A stretch of DNA of 27,465 nt from a virus: positions 379 through 27,843 of the IMG/VR virus record IMGVR_UViG_3300030419_000470; one strand, given 5' to 3'. Both the position numbers and the translations under genes were made by a program. Shown one piece after another: positions 6,397-13,075 of the stretch (the stretch's first letter is position 1; the number at the start of each line of letters is the position of its first letter). The notes under the pieces were generated by a model. That model searched no databases. It saw only the letters and a program-made list of their open reading frames with translations, and was not told the origin of the DNA.

Positions 6397-6534
6397 ATGG
6401 AAAAAATAGAATTGACTGAAGAACAGATTAATTATATTGCTACTTATATAGAAGAAGAATCAGGTTATGATATGGGAGCAGTTCTTCTTTCAATAGAAAA
6501 TGCAATAGAAGCATATAATGGTGGAGCTAGATAA
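6397..6534 (+). CDS. Hypothetical protein (45 aa)
   Basis: Short acidic helical protein (MEKIELTEEQINYIATYIEEESGYDMG...). I chose the ATG at 6397, eight bases after AAGGA and four bases after the previous stop; the frame is open further upstream but only inside the preceding gene. Function unknown. Confidence 0.7.
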   Translation: MEKIELTEEQINYIATYIEEESGYDMGAVLLSIENAIEAYNGGAR

Positions 6535-6545
6535 GGAATAAGAAC

Positions 6546-7169
6546 ATGCCATCACCTATACATATATCTACATTAACAGGTAAGCTAGAAAACTTTCATG
6601 CTATCTCTGTTAATACTGTGACTAATGAGTTCTGTAATAAGATGCATAAAGCTAAGAAGAAAGATAGCATATGTACTTACTGCTATAGTTGGGCTTTGCT
6701 TCAAGGGTATCGTAAGAATGTAGCAACAGCATTAGAACGTAACTCACGATTGTTAAGCAGTCGATTGCTAGAATGGGATGAGTTACCTTTTATTAATGAT
6801 GCTTACTTTAGGTTCGATGCTCATGGTGAGTTAATAAATTATACACATCTCTTAAACTATACAAATATAGCAGCTAGAAATTATGGCTGTAACTTTGCTT
6901 TATGGACTAAGAGAAAGGATCTAATAAACAGGTACTTTAAGTTAGGGAATACTAAACCCGATAACTTAATCTTGATATACTCTAACCCTCGTGTTAGTAA
7001 TATCATGAACAAACCACCTAAGTATTTTGACAGGACATTTAATAATGTGTTAGAACATGAAGAAGTGGAACGTCAAAATTGTACTGGACAACAATGTAAA
7101 AATTGTCTATTGTGTTACACTCCTAACAACGGAGTTACCACGATAGTCGAGAAAGTGAAGAGCTACTAA
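6546..7169 (+). CDS. Gp88-like cysteine-rich phage protein
   Basis: The 207-residue protein resembles the phage Gp88 family (PF17338-like). After an N-terminal C30 comes the block I-C-T-Y-C-Y-S (C43, C46), a G-Y-R-K-N-V stretch and A-x-E-R-N-S. Then follow an R-F-D-A-H-G segment in the place of the family's RF-H-D-S-G-D, a later block ALWTKRKDLI, and a second cysteine cluster near the C terminus (CTGQQCKNCLLC). The Cys clusters suggest a metal or Fe-S site (inference); the biochemical activity of the family is not established. AAGGA lies upstream; its stop overlaps the next start (TAATG). The sequence is divergent from the family norm, so I hold the name with moderate confidence. Confidence 0.75.
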   Translation: MPSPIHISTLTGKLENFHAISVNTVTNEFCNKMHKAKKKDSICTYCYSWALLQGYRKNVATALERNSRLLSSRLLEWDELPFINDAYFRFDAHGELINYTHLLNYTNIAARNYGCNFALWTKRKDLINRYFKLGNTKPDNLILIYSNPRVSNIMNKPPKYFDRTFNNVLEHEEVERQNCTGQQCKNCLLCYTPNNGVTTIVEKVKSY

Positions 7170-7396
7170 TGAAGAAACGTATTCATGTTAATCAACATAA
7201 CATTAAAGCTAACAGGAAACAGGATAAGAAAGTGCCAGTGTTTACTGTTAAGACTTATAAATCAAATACATATGGCAACAGTGTAGAAATACAGGGGCCA
7301 TGTAAATTAGTTTACAGTCCAGATAAACCTCTATCATGTGGTGCTACTGTCTGGATTGAAACCGACTCCAATGTGGAGATACAACCTAACCTATAG
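7169..7396 (+). CDS. Hypothetical basic protein (75 aa)
   Basis: Lys/Asn-rich N terminus (MKKRIHVNQHNIKANRKQDKK) followed by a beta-rich part (VPVFTVKTYKSNTYGNSVEI) and a Cys pair. It is coupled to the Gp88-like gene by a one-base overlap, so the two may work together. No family recognised. Confidence 0.75.
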   Translation: MKKRIHVNQHNIKANRKQDKKVPVFTVKTYKSNTYGNSVEIQGPCKLVYSPDKPLSCGATVWIETDSNVEIQPNL

Positions 7397-7408
7397 GAAG
7401 GAACTATA

Positions 7409-7582
7409 ATGAATATTGTATTACGTCTACGTAAAGAGAAGAGCATGCCTCGTGGGTCTGTTAAAACAAAGCAGGGTAAGAGGTATGATTGGGGGAAATG
7501 GTATCTCCATGTAGCCAAATCTCCTCACTTCTGGAATATGAAGGCCATCGTGGATATACGAGGCCGTGTATTTGTGATATAA
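7409..7582 (+). CDS. Hypothetical small basic protein (57 aa)
   Basis: A 57-codon frame from ATG (7409) to TAA, behind AGGAAGGA in a 12-base gap after the previous gene. The product (MNIVLRLRKEKSMPRGSVKT..., with WGKWYLHVAKSPHFWNMKA) is basic and aromatic-rich. Spacing and ribosome site support it as a real gene. Function unknown. Confidence 0.7.
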   Translation: MNIVLRLRKEKSMPRGSVKTKQGKRYDWGKWYLHVAKSPHFWNMKAIVDIRGRVFVI

Positions 7583-7596
7583 TTACAAACAGGGAA

Positions 7597-7617
7597 GTGG
7601 GGGTGCAATTCCCCCAC
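7597..7617 (+). promoter_or_regulatory. 7-bp GC hairpin resembling a tRNA T-arm
   Basis: GTGGGGG (7597-7603) pairs perfectly with CCCCCAC (7611-7617) around the 7-base loop TGCAATT, which differs from the tRNA T-loop consensus (TTCRANY) only at its second base. No acceptor, D-arm or anticodon arm is seen around it, so it is not an intact tRNA. There is no T tract. It lies between the 57-residue gene and the ribosome site (GAAGGGA) of the next gene. Confidence 0.65.
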
Positions 7618-7637
7618 GATCCTTGAAGGGAATACTC

Positions 7638-7946
7638 ATGATTAGAATAGCTGGTATTGAACCTCATCCTATAGTGTTGGCTGTACCTGAAGGGTACAAT
7701 CTACATATCTCCAACATCATAGATTGGGTAGAGTATAATGATAAAGAAAGAAAGAGACTTGCTAGGTTAGCACGTAAAGGAGAGAAGGGAGCATTAGCTA
7801 AGAGCTTAGAGCACGAGGGTTATCTTAAAGAGATCAAACATTATCTTAGGACAGGTGATTGGATCTCTGATTTCTTTGGTAGATATGAAGAGAGTAAAAC
7901 ATACTGGAAAGTTATTAGAAAAGGACACTACAATGTCGAAGAATAG
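7638..7946 (+). CDS. Hypothetical protein (102 aa)
   Basis: Soluble protein with a beta-rich N terminus (MIRIAGIEPHPIVLAVPEGY) and a basic helical middle (DKERKRLARLARKGEKGALAK). The ATG at 7638 follows GAAGGGA at good spacing; an in-frame TTG at 7623 would overlap that site. It overlaps the next gene by 14 bases. No family recognised. Confidence 0.75.
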   Translation: MIRIAGIEPHPIVLAVPEGYNLHISNIIDWVEYNDKERKRLARLARKGEKGALAKSLEHEGYLKEIKHYLRTGDWISDFFGRYEESKTYWKVIRKGHYNVEE

Positions 7947-8115
7947 ATATGTAATAGTTAAAGATCCTAACTGTAAAGATATTAATGACATTCGTGATAG
8001 TTATTCTGGACTATGGAATTATTTAAAATTAAATAAGATACAAAGAAGAGACAACAGAGGATACATGTTATGGACAAAGAAACATGTATATAAACTGGAG
8101 CCGAGAGGGTCATGA
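7933..8115 (+). CDS. Hypothetical basic protein (60 aa)
   Basis: Small basic protein (MSKNRYVIVKDPNCKDINDI..., ending in KHVYKLEPRGS). I chose the ATG at 7933, about eight bases after AAGGA; the frame extends upstream only inside the preceding gene. Coupled to the next gene through an ATGA overlap. Function unknown. Confidence 0.7.
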   Translation: MSKNRYVIVKDPNCKDINDIRDSYSGLWNYLKLNKIQRRDNRGYMLWTKKHVYKLEPRGS

Positions 8116-8273
8116 AGAATCGAAGAAAGAATAATCCTATTGCTAAACAATTATCAGATCCTTTATGGAAGATGAGAGTTGTTAAAAGTAAAATGGTTTA
8201 CACTCGTAAGTCTAAACATAAAAAGGAACAAGATAATTGTACGTCATTGCCAAAACAGACCCCGATGTATTAA
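8112..8273 (+). CDS. Hypothetical strongly basic protein (53 aa)
   Basis: ATG overlaps the previous stop (ATGA); 53 codons to TAA at 8271-8273. The protein is strongly basic: NNPIAKQLSDPLWKMRVVKS followed by KMVYTRKSKHKK. The pattern N-P-x-A-K-x-L...P...R-V-V-K...Y-x-R-K is one I recall from short conserved phage proteins of unknown function; that recollection needs a profile search. Nucleic-acid binding is a reasonable guess from charge. The last 37 bases overlap the next gene if that uses its TTG start. Confidence 0.7.
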   Translation: MKNRRKNNPIAKQLSDPLWKMRVVKSKMVYTRKSKHKKEQDNCTSLPKQTPMY

Positions 8274-8428
8274 TGTTTGATCTATTAAGTGAAGACGATG
8301 GTACTCCTATATTGTTTATGAGTTTAGGTGCAGCCGAAACTTATATCGAAACAATCTGTGAAAGTTTTGGAGTACCTCTTGAATCTTATATGATGAGTGA
8401 TGGTATAGAAATTTGTAGAATGCATTGA
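8237..8428 (+). CDS. Hypothetical acidic protein (63 aa), probable TTG start
   Basis: With a TTG start at 8237, nine bases after AAGGA, the product begins MYVIAKTDPDVLMFDLLSED, a continuous beta strand that looks native. The alternative ATG at 8273 overlaps the preceding stop (TAATG) but would cut that strand and has no ribosome site of its own. The rest (PILFMSLGAAETYIETICES) is helical and acidic. No family recognised. Confidence 0.7.
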   Translation: MYVIAKTDPDVLMFDLLSEDDGTPILFMSLGAAETYIETICESFGVPLESYMMSDGIEICRMH

Positions 8429-8431
8429 ATT

Positions 8432-8857
8432 ATGAAAGCCTATATAAGAAAGATAAGATACATACATCAAGGACCAACCAGTGCTATTGGTTGGCAAGTA
8501 TATATTAATGATTTAAATTCTAATCCTCTAGTGTTAAAGGAATTTATCGTTGAAGATCAAGCACTTACCTACTTAACTAATTTTAATAATGCAGCAGGTG
8601 ATAACATGAATATAGAAAAAGAATTAAGAAGAAATGTAAGAGAATTACAGGATCAATTACAACGTGCTTATGGAAGGATCAAAACATTACAAGATGAAAT
8701 TCATAATCAAAGAAAGAGAGAATACTATAACGATTACTTTTCAAATAAGGGAAAGGGTATGTCAGGATGGGCTATGATGGAAGAACCACCTGAGTATTTA
8801 GAAGAAGGACACAAAGAGTTTGAATACCCTATAGATAAAACAGAAAATGATGTATGA
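8432..8857 (+). CDS. Hypothetical protein with coiled coil (141 aa)
   Basis: Residues 1-50 form a small alpha/beta segment (YIRKIRYIHQGPTSAIGWQV...). Residues about 58-95 are a long charged helix with heptad-like spacing (NIEKELRRNVRELQDQLQRA), likely a coiled coil that makes it an oligomer or partner-binding protein. The C terminus is Glu/Pro/Tyr-rich. The start lies three bases after the previous stop with only a weak ribosome site, so coupling is likely. Function unknown. Confidence 0.78.
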   Translation: MKAYIRKIRYIHQGPTSAIGWQVYINDLNSNPLVLKEFIVEDQALTYLTNFNNAAGDNMNIEKELRRNVRELQDQLQRAYGRIKTLQDEIHNQRKREYYNDYFSNKGKGMSGWAMMEEPPEYLEEGHKEFEYPIDKTENDV

Positions 8858-9164
8858 AGATGCTAAAGAATTAAGTCGTGCTGCTTTTATTAAAAAGTAT
8901 GGTGGACATATGGAATGGATGTATGATAAAGTTCATGCTGAAATGGTTCAAGAAATATTAAAAGAAACTCTAACTCAAATAGATAAAAGAAACGAAAGGA
9001 ATAAACTAATGGGTAAGGTAAAGAACTGGTTAATAGAAATGGAAGATGCTGCTACATTTCTAACACTACCTGAATGGGTTGAGTTATATGGTACTAATCA
9101 AAAAGAAATTTGGGAAAGAATTAATTCTATGCATCCTGATGAGCAATATGATTTAGGATTATAA
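8847..9164 (+). CDS. Hypothetical protein (105 aa)
   Basis: Helical, charged protein (ELSRAAFIKKYGGHMEWMYDKV, later DAATFLTLPEWVELYGTNQKEIW). Two consecutive ATG codons begin it, overlapping the previous gene by 11 bases without a visible ribosome site, so translation is probably coupled. No family recognised. Confidence 0.75.
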   Translation: MMYEDAKELSRAAFIKKYGGHMEWMYDKVHAEMVQEILKETLTQIDKRNERNKLMGKVKNWLIEMEDAATFLTLPEWVELYGTNQKEIWERINSMHPDEQYDLGL

Positions 9165-9166
9165 GA

Positions 9167-9355
9167 ATGAAAAGTTTTATGCAAAAAGAAAGACAACGTA
9201 TCTTTCGTGAAGTAACTAAACAATACCAAGATGAAGGCTATGATCTAAAAGAATCAAAGAGAATGGCTAGACATGATACAGATGATATCATGGCAGATAA
9301 AGAAGCATTCATTGATAATTATATGAATGATGTTTGGGAGGATGCTGATGAATGA
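9167..9355 (+). CDS. Hypothetical protein (62 aa)
   Basis: Short highly charged helical protein (QKERQRIFREVTKQYQDEGY, then MARHDTDDIMADKE). AGGA lies eight bases before the ATG. It overlaps the next gene by eight bases. Function unknown. Confidence 0.75.
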   Translation: MKSFMQKERQRIFREVTKQYQDEGYDLKESKRMARHDTDDIMADKEAFIDNYMNDVWEDADE

Positions 9356-9620
9356 AAATGTGATTTGTATTGAATGGATTGATTCTTCAGAATATGATGA
9401 TGCAGATTGGAAGTCTGAAGAAGAAGCTAAAGAGTTAACTCCCATGAGAATTAAGTCATGTGGTATCTTAGTTAATGAAGATGATTTATATCTTACATTA
9501 GCTGGTTCAGTGAATAACTATGATAAAGAATGTGAAGCACAGTATGGTGGATTAATTACTGTACCTAAGTGTGCTATACAAAAACGATGGTGTTTTCCAA
9601 GGAGTTTTTTATATGAATGA
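9348..9620 (+). CDS. Hypothetical acidic protein (90 aa)
   Basis: Acidic N terminus (MNENVICIEWIDSSEYDDAD) followed by a short beta-rich domain (KSCGILVNEDDLYLTLAGS), resembling small phage proteins of unknown role. GGGAGGA precedes the ATG at 9348. It ends inside the start of thyX, so it is coupled to the nucleotide-synthesis block. Confidence 0.75.
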   Translation: MNENVICIEWIDSSEYDDADWKSEEEAKELTPMRIKSCGILVNEDDLYLTLAGSVNNYDKECEAQYGGLITVPKCAIQKRWCFPRSFLYE

Positions 9621-10326
9621 GAATGGATGGGTTAATCTAGAGGAGCATTTAGGTACTGATATAACAGTAGTTAATGCAGCAAGAGTGTCCTTTGGTAAAC
9701 GAATACATATTATGAACGAACCAGATGAAAGGTTGATAGCTTATCTTGCCAAACATAATCACTGGTCACCTTTCTCTCATTGTTATGTAGTGTTTCGTAT
9801 TAGAGCACCAATCTTTGTAGCTCGTCAGTTAGTCAAGCATCAAGTAGGCTTGGCTTGGAATGAAATAAGTAGAAGATATATTGACAAGCCACCTGAGTTT
9901 TGGTATCCCTCTAAGTGGAGAGAAAAAGCTGAAGATAAAAAGCAAGGTTCAACTGATCATCAAGTACATGGTAACCAATGGGTACAAGAGCAGTATAATA
10001 AAGCTATCGAAGTGTGTCAGCAAACATATGAAGATATGTTAAAGGCAGGTGTCTGTCCTGAACAAGCTAGAACTGTATTACCACAATCATTATATACTGA
10101 ATGGTACTGGAGTGGTAGTCTTTATGCCTTTGCTAGAGTATGTAATCTTAGATTAAGTCCAGATGCCCAAGAAGAAACGAGATGGGTAGCAGAATGGATA
10201 TCGTATCATATGCATAAATTATATCCTGTCTCATGGAGAGAACTTATAAAACATAAAATAGAAGAGGAGATGAGTGAACGTATGAAAGAAATATATGATG
10301 GCACATGGCCGGGACCGGGGGTATAA
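9613..10326 (+). CDS. thyX: Flavin-dependent thymidylate synthase ThyX
   Basis: The 237-residue protein makes dTMP from dUMP with methylene-tetrahydrofolate, NADPH and FAD. Evidence: the HWSPFSH segment (50-56) typical of ThyX, and the signature region K-H-Q-V-G-L-A-W-N-E-I-S-R-R-Y (75-89) corresponding to RHRxxSxNExSxRY. Further support is the LPQSLYTEWYWSGSLYAFAR segment and NLRLSPDAQEETR near the C terminus. The signature is altered: the first and third positions are K and Q rather than R, and there is one extra residue before the N-E pair. The ATG at 9613 is preceded by AAGGAG. It overlaps the primase-helicase start by one base. Confidence 0.93.
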   Translation: MNENGWVNLEEHLGTDITVVNAARVSFGKRIHIMNEPDERLIAYLAKHNHWSPFSHCYVVFRIRAPIFVARQLVKHQVGLAWNEISRRYIDKPPEFWYPSKWREKAEDKKQGSTDHQVHGNQWVQEQYNKAIEVCQQTYEDMLKAGVCPEQARTVLPQSLYTEWYWSGSLYAFARVCNLRLSPDAQEETRWVAEWISYHMHKLYPVSWRELIKHKIEEEMSERMKEIYDGTWPGPGV

Positions 10327-11942
10327 TGCAACAACAGAAATGGTTAGATCGGGGGCCATGTCCTGAGTGTGGATCAAGTGATGCTAATGTAACACATGCT
10401 AGAGGATATTCTTATTGCTTCTCATGTAAAACTAGGTTTGGAAGTAACACTGAAAATATAATATCAATACCAAAGAAAAAGGTAAATCGTATGGCAACAG
10501 TAGGTGAATGGGGAGAGATACATGAACGAGGTATCTCTATGGAGACTGCTAAGAAGTTTAATACTAAAGTTAAACGTGCTGGTAATATAACTACCCATCA
10601 TGTCTATCAATACTATAATGATAAAGGAGATCATATAGGTAATAAGGTACGACAAACTAAAGATAAACGTATGTGGGTAGAAGGAGAGATGACTGATGCT
10701 GTACTCTTTGGTCAGAATATATTTAATCAGAAGGCTAAGTATATAACTATCTGTGAAGGTGAAGTCGATGCCATGTCAGCATATGAATTAATGGGATCGA
10801 AGTGGCCTTCAGTTTCTATTAAGACAGGTGCAGCAGGAGCATTGAAAGATTGTAAGGAAGCCTTTGATTACCTTGATAAATATGACAACATAATCATATG
10901 CTTTGATATGGATCAGCAAGGACAAGAAGCTGCACAAAAAGTAGCACAGTTATTTGCTCCTAACAAATGTAAGATTATGAGTATGGAACATAAGGATGCT
11001 AATGAATATTTAAAGATGCATCAACGTGAACCATTTACCCAAGCATGGTGGAATGCTAAACCATTTACACCTGCTGGTATTATTAATCTTAAAGACTTAG
11101 GTGAAAAATTATTTGAAGAAGAATATTGTGAGACTTGTTTATATCCTTGGCCTAAGATGAATGAGAAGACTTATGGTATGAGAACAGGAGAACTAATTAC
11201 ATTCTGTTCTGGTTCAGGTATGGGTAAGTCTAGTATTATACGAGAACTAATGCATCACTTCTTACGTAACACAGAAGATAACATTGGAGTGTTAGCTCTT
11301 GAAGAAAGCATTAAGAATACTGCATGGAATATAATGTCAGTGGAAGCTGATGCTCGTTTATATATTAAGGAAGTTAGAGAAGGATTTACTCCTGAACAAT
11401 TGAAACAATTCCAAGAAGAGACTATTAACTCTGGTAGATTCTTTGCATTCGATCACTTTGGATCAGTGGATAACGATGAGATACTAGCTAGAGTTAGATA
11501 CATGGCACAGGCATTAGATTGCAAATGGATATGCCTTGACCATCTAAGTATATTAGTATCAGGTCAAGAAGATACAGATGAACGTAAGTCTATTGACATA
11601 TTGATGACCAAGTTAAGATCTCTTGTTGAACAAACAGGTATATGTTTACTACTTGTATCACACCTACGTAGACCTGCTGGTGATAGAGGACATGAAGACG
11701 GCAAAGAGGTGACACTTTCACACCTCAGAGGGTCAGCCAGTATCGGCCACCTGTCAGACGGGGTGATAGCCTTGGAAAGAAATCAACAGGATGATGATCC
11801 TATACTATCTAATACTACAACAGTACGTATCTTGAAGAACAGATATACAGGAGATACTGGTGTAGCTACATATTTATTTTACAATAAAGATACAGGAAGA
11901 ATGTCAGAAATTGATAGTCCTTTCGATGCTGGAGATAATTAA
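10326..11942 (+). CDS. DNA primase-helicase, T7 gp4-like
   Basis: The 538-residue bifunctional replication protein unwinds the fork and makes RNA primers. Domains in order: a zinc ribbon with C12, C15, C31 and C34; a TOPRIM primase fold with the glutamate in ICEGEVDAM (E144) and the D-x-D of FDMDQQG (194-196); and a RecA/DnaB-type helicase. The helicase shows Walker A S-G-S-G-M-G-K-S-S (295-303), Walker B WICLDH (D405), the LLVSHLRRP strand and the SHLRGSASI-LSDGVIALERN region. The C terminus is acidic (DSPFDAGDN), as in T7 gp4 where it contacts polymerase. I start at the ATG at 10326 overlapping the thyX stop (TAATG) behind a GGGGG ribosome site rather than at the in-frame ATG at 10305. Confidence 0.96.
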   Translation: MQQQKWLDRGPCPECGSSDANVTHARGYSYCFSCKTRFGSNTENIISIPKKKVNRMATVGEWGEIHERGISMETAKKFNTKVKRAGNITTHHVYQYYNDKGDHIGNKVRQTKDKRMWVEGEMTDAVLFGQNIFNQKAKYITICEGEVDAMSAYELMGSKWPSVSIKTGAAGALKDCKEAFDYLDKYDNIIICFDMDQQGQEAAQKVAQLFAPNKCKIMSMEHKDANEYLKMHQREPFTQAWWNAKPFTPAGIINLKDLGEKLFEEEYCETCLYPWPKMNEKTYGMRTGELITFCSGSGMGKSSIIRELMHHFLRNTEDNIGVLALEESIKNTAWNIMSVEADARLYIKEVREGFTPEQLKQFQEETINSGRFFAFDHFGSVDNDEILARVRYMAQALDCKWICLDHLSILVSGQEDTDERKSIDILMTKLRSLVEQTGICLLLVSHLRRPAGDRGHEDGKEVTLSHLRGSASIGHLSDGVIALERNQQDDDPILSNTTTVRILKNRYTGDTGVATYLFYNKDTGRMSEIDSPFDAGDN

Positions 11943-11943
11943 T

Positions 11944-12438
11944 ATGAGAAAAGGTTTTGATAAAGATACATATAATAAATATGATTCAATAGCTAAGAAT
12001 GCTTTAAGTAATTGGTTAGAATCAAATGGATATAAAGATATTGATTCTAAAGAAACATATGGAGTAGATATTATATGTAAAGATAAAGATGATATTGAAT
12101 GTTATTTTGAAACAGAAGTAAAGACAGGATGGGGAGATTGGTGGCCTAAATCTTGGAAAGAAATACGTATTCCCTATAGGAAACGAAGGCTAATAGATAA
12201 GTGGGCAAGGGAAGGATCTTTAGGTAGCTTAACTTTTGTTATATTTAATAAGACTTTAGATCAAGGATGGTTTATGGATGGGAAGATAGTTAATGAGAGT
12301 GCTATTAAACCTGTCGATAATATAATGAATACAAATGAGTTATTTTTCCATATAAAAGTAGACGATGCTAAGTTAGTAAACATGAAGGAGAATATATATG
12401 ACAAAGATTTACTCATTAATAGTAAGTACCCTAGCTAG
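11944..12438 (+). CDS. Probable PD-(D/E)XK-fold nuclease (164 aa)
   Basis: The likely catalytic core is G-V-D-I (D42) followed sixteen residues later by E-V-K (E58, K60), the spacing of the PD-(D/E)XK nuclease fold. A Trp-rich basic segment (GWGDWWPKSWKEIRIPYRKR) may bind DNA. It is placed right after the primase-helicase, where T7-like phages often carry a junction resolvase or repair nuclease, so resolvase is one candidate. The ATG at 11944 follows GGAG by eight bases; an upstream in-frame ATG at 11911 lies inside the previous gene. Specific substrate unknown. Confidence 0.7.
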   Translation: MRKGFDKDTYNKYDSIAKNALSNWLESNGYKDIDSKETYGVDIICKDKDDIECYFETEVKTGWGDWWPKSWKEIRIPYRKRRLIDKWAREGSLGSLTFVIFNKTLDQGWFMDGKIVNESAIKPVDNIMNTNELFFHIKVDDAKLVNMKENIYDKDLLINSKYPS

Positions 12439-12643
12439 ATGGATTCCCCTCTTGGTCTTTATACCCATATTATCGTGGATGGTTATGATGCTTACTGTCT
12501 TAATCGTAAAGCACTACATAGAGGACTTACCTTACAGCAACGGCTTTTCAATGTGGCTATGTTCTTTAATTACAGCTTACGTTTTCTGTCTGTATAATTT
12601 TATGAGGAGTAAACGTGTTAGTATCAATAACGAATCAAGCTGA
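12398..12643 (+). CDS. Small inner-membrane protein with two membrane segments (81 aa)
   Basis: Residues about 14-37 (WIPLLVFIPILSWMVMMLTV) and 51-67 (MWLCSLITAYVFCLYNF) are hydrophobic enough to span the membrane, with a basic C-terminal tail (MRSKRVSINNESS). AAGGAG precedes the ATG; it overlaps its upstream neighbour by 41 bases and the next gene by 29. A holin-like or superinfection-exclusion role is conceivable, but its position among replication genes gives no direct support. Confidence 0.75.
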   Translation: MTKIYSLIVSTLARWIPLLVFIPILSWMVMMLTVLIVKHYIEDLPYSNGFSMWLCSLITAYVFCLYNFMRSKRVSINNESS

Positions 12644-12935
12644 TGATCATCTGTCAGGTATAGTTAAATCAGAGAATGCAATAGGCATCGAGCTTGGTGT
12701 TAAAGGTGGTGGTTGTGCTGGCTTCACATACCAATGGGAAGTTTTGTTTGACATACCAGATCAGCATGATATAATTCCACTTAAAGAAGGGAAGCTATAT
12801 ATTAAAAAGGAAGCAATGATGTTTCTTATGGACACAACTATAGACTTTTCAACTGGTATCAATGGTAACTATATTACATTTAAGAACCCTAATGCTACAT
12901 CTCAATGTGGGTGTGGGGAAAGTTTTGGAATATGA
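12615..12935 (+). CDS. A-type Fe-S cluster carrier (IscA/ErpA/HesB family)
   Basis: The 106-residue protein carries all three conserved cysteines of A-type carriers: C34 in KGGGCAGFTYQW and the C-x-C pair C98/C100 near the C terminus (SQCGCGESF). These proteins accept [2Fe-2S] or [4Fe-4S] clusters and pass them to apo-enzymes. Phage copies are known from marine phages. The start is GTG at 12615, five bases after AGGAG. Possible clients in the window are the Cys-containing exonuclease (15264-16115) and the Gp88-like protein, but host Fe-S enzymes are equally possible. Confidence 0.93.
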   Translation: MLVSITNQADDHLSGIVKSENAIGIELGVKGGGCAGFTYQWEVLFDIPDQHDIIPLKEGKLYIKKEAMMFLMDTTIDFSTGINGNYITFKNPNATSQCGCGESFGI

Positions 12936-13075
12936 ATAAAGAAAAAATGTGGGAACATTGGTGTCCAGTGGAACACACAACACTGTATATAGGAAAGGAT
13001 GAAGAATGCAATTGGTGTGGACAAGATGAAGACTATGAAGAATGCAGTCGTGGATATAGAAACAGACAGTCTTAA
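12932..13075 (+). CDS. Small Cys/His protein, putative zinc finger (47 aa)
   Basis: A 47-codon frame whose ATG overlaps the stop of the Fe-S carrier gene (ATGA). It contains H-W-C-P (H9, C11), H15 and C-N-W-C (C26, C29), the spacing of a small zinc-binding knuckle, followed by an acidic and then polar tail. It overlaps the DNA polymerase frame by up to 77 bases depending on the polymerase start. The coupled start and ordered Cys/His positions favour a real gene. Function unknown. Confidence 0.6.
   Translation: MNKEKMWEHWCPVEHTTLYIGKDEECNWCGQDEDYEECSRGYRNRQS

Noticed and set aside
7590-7625. Intact tRNA gene
   Set aside because: Only a T-arm-like hairpin is present; acceptor, D and anticodon arms are missing.
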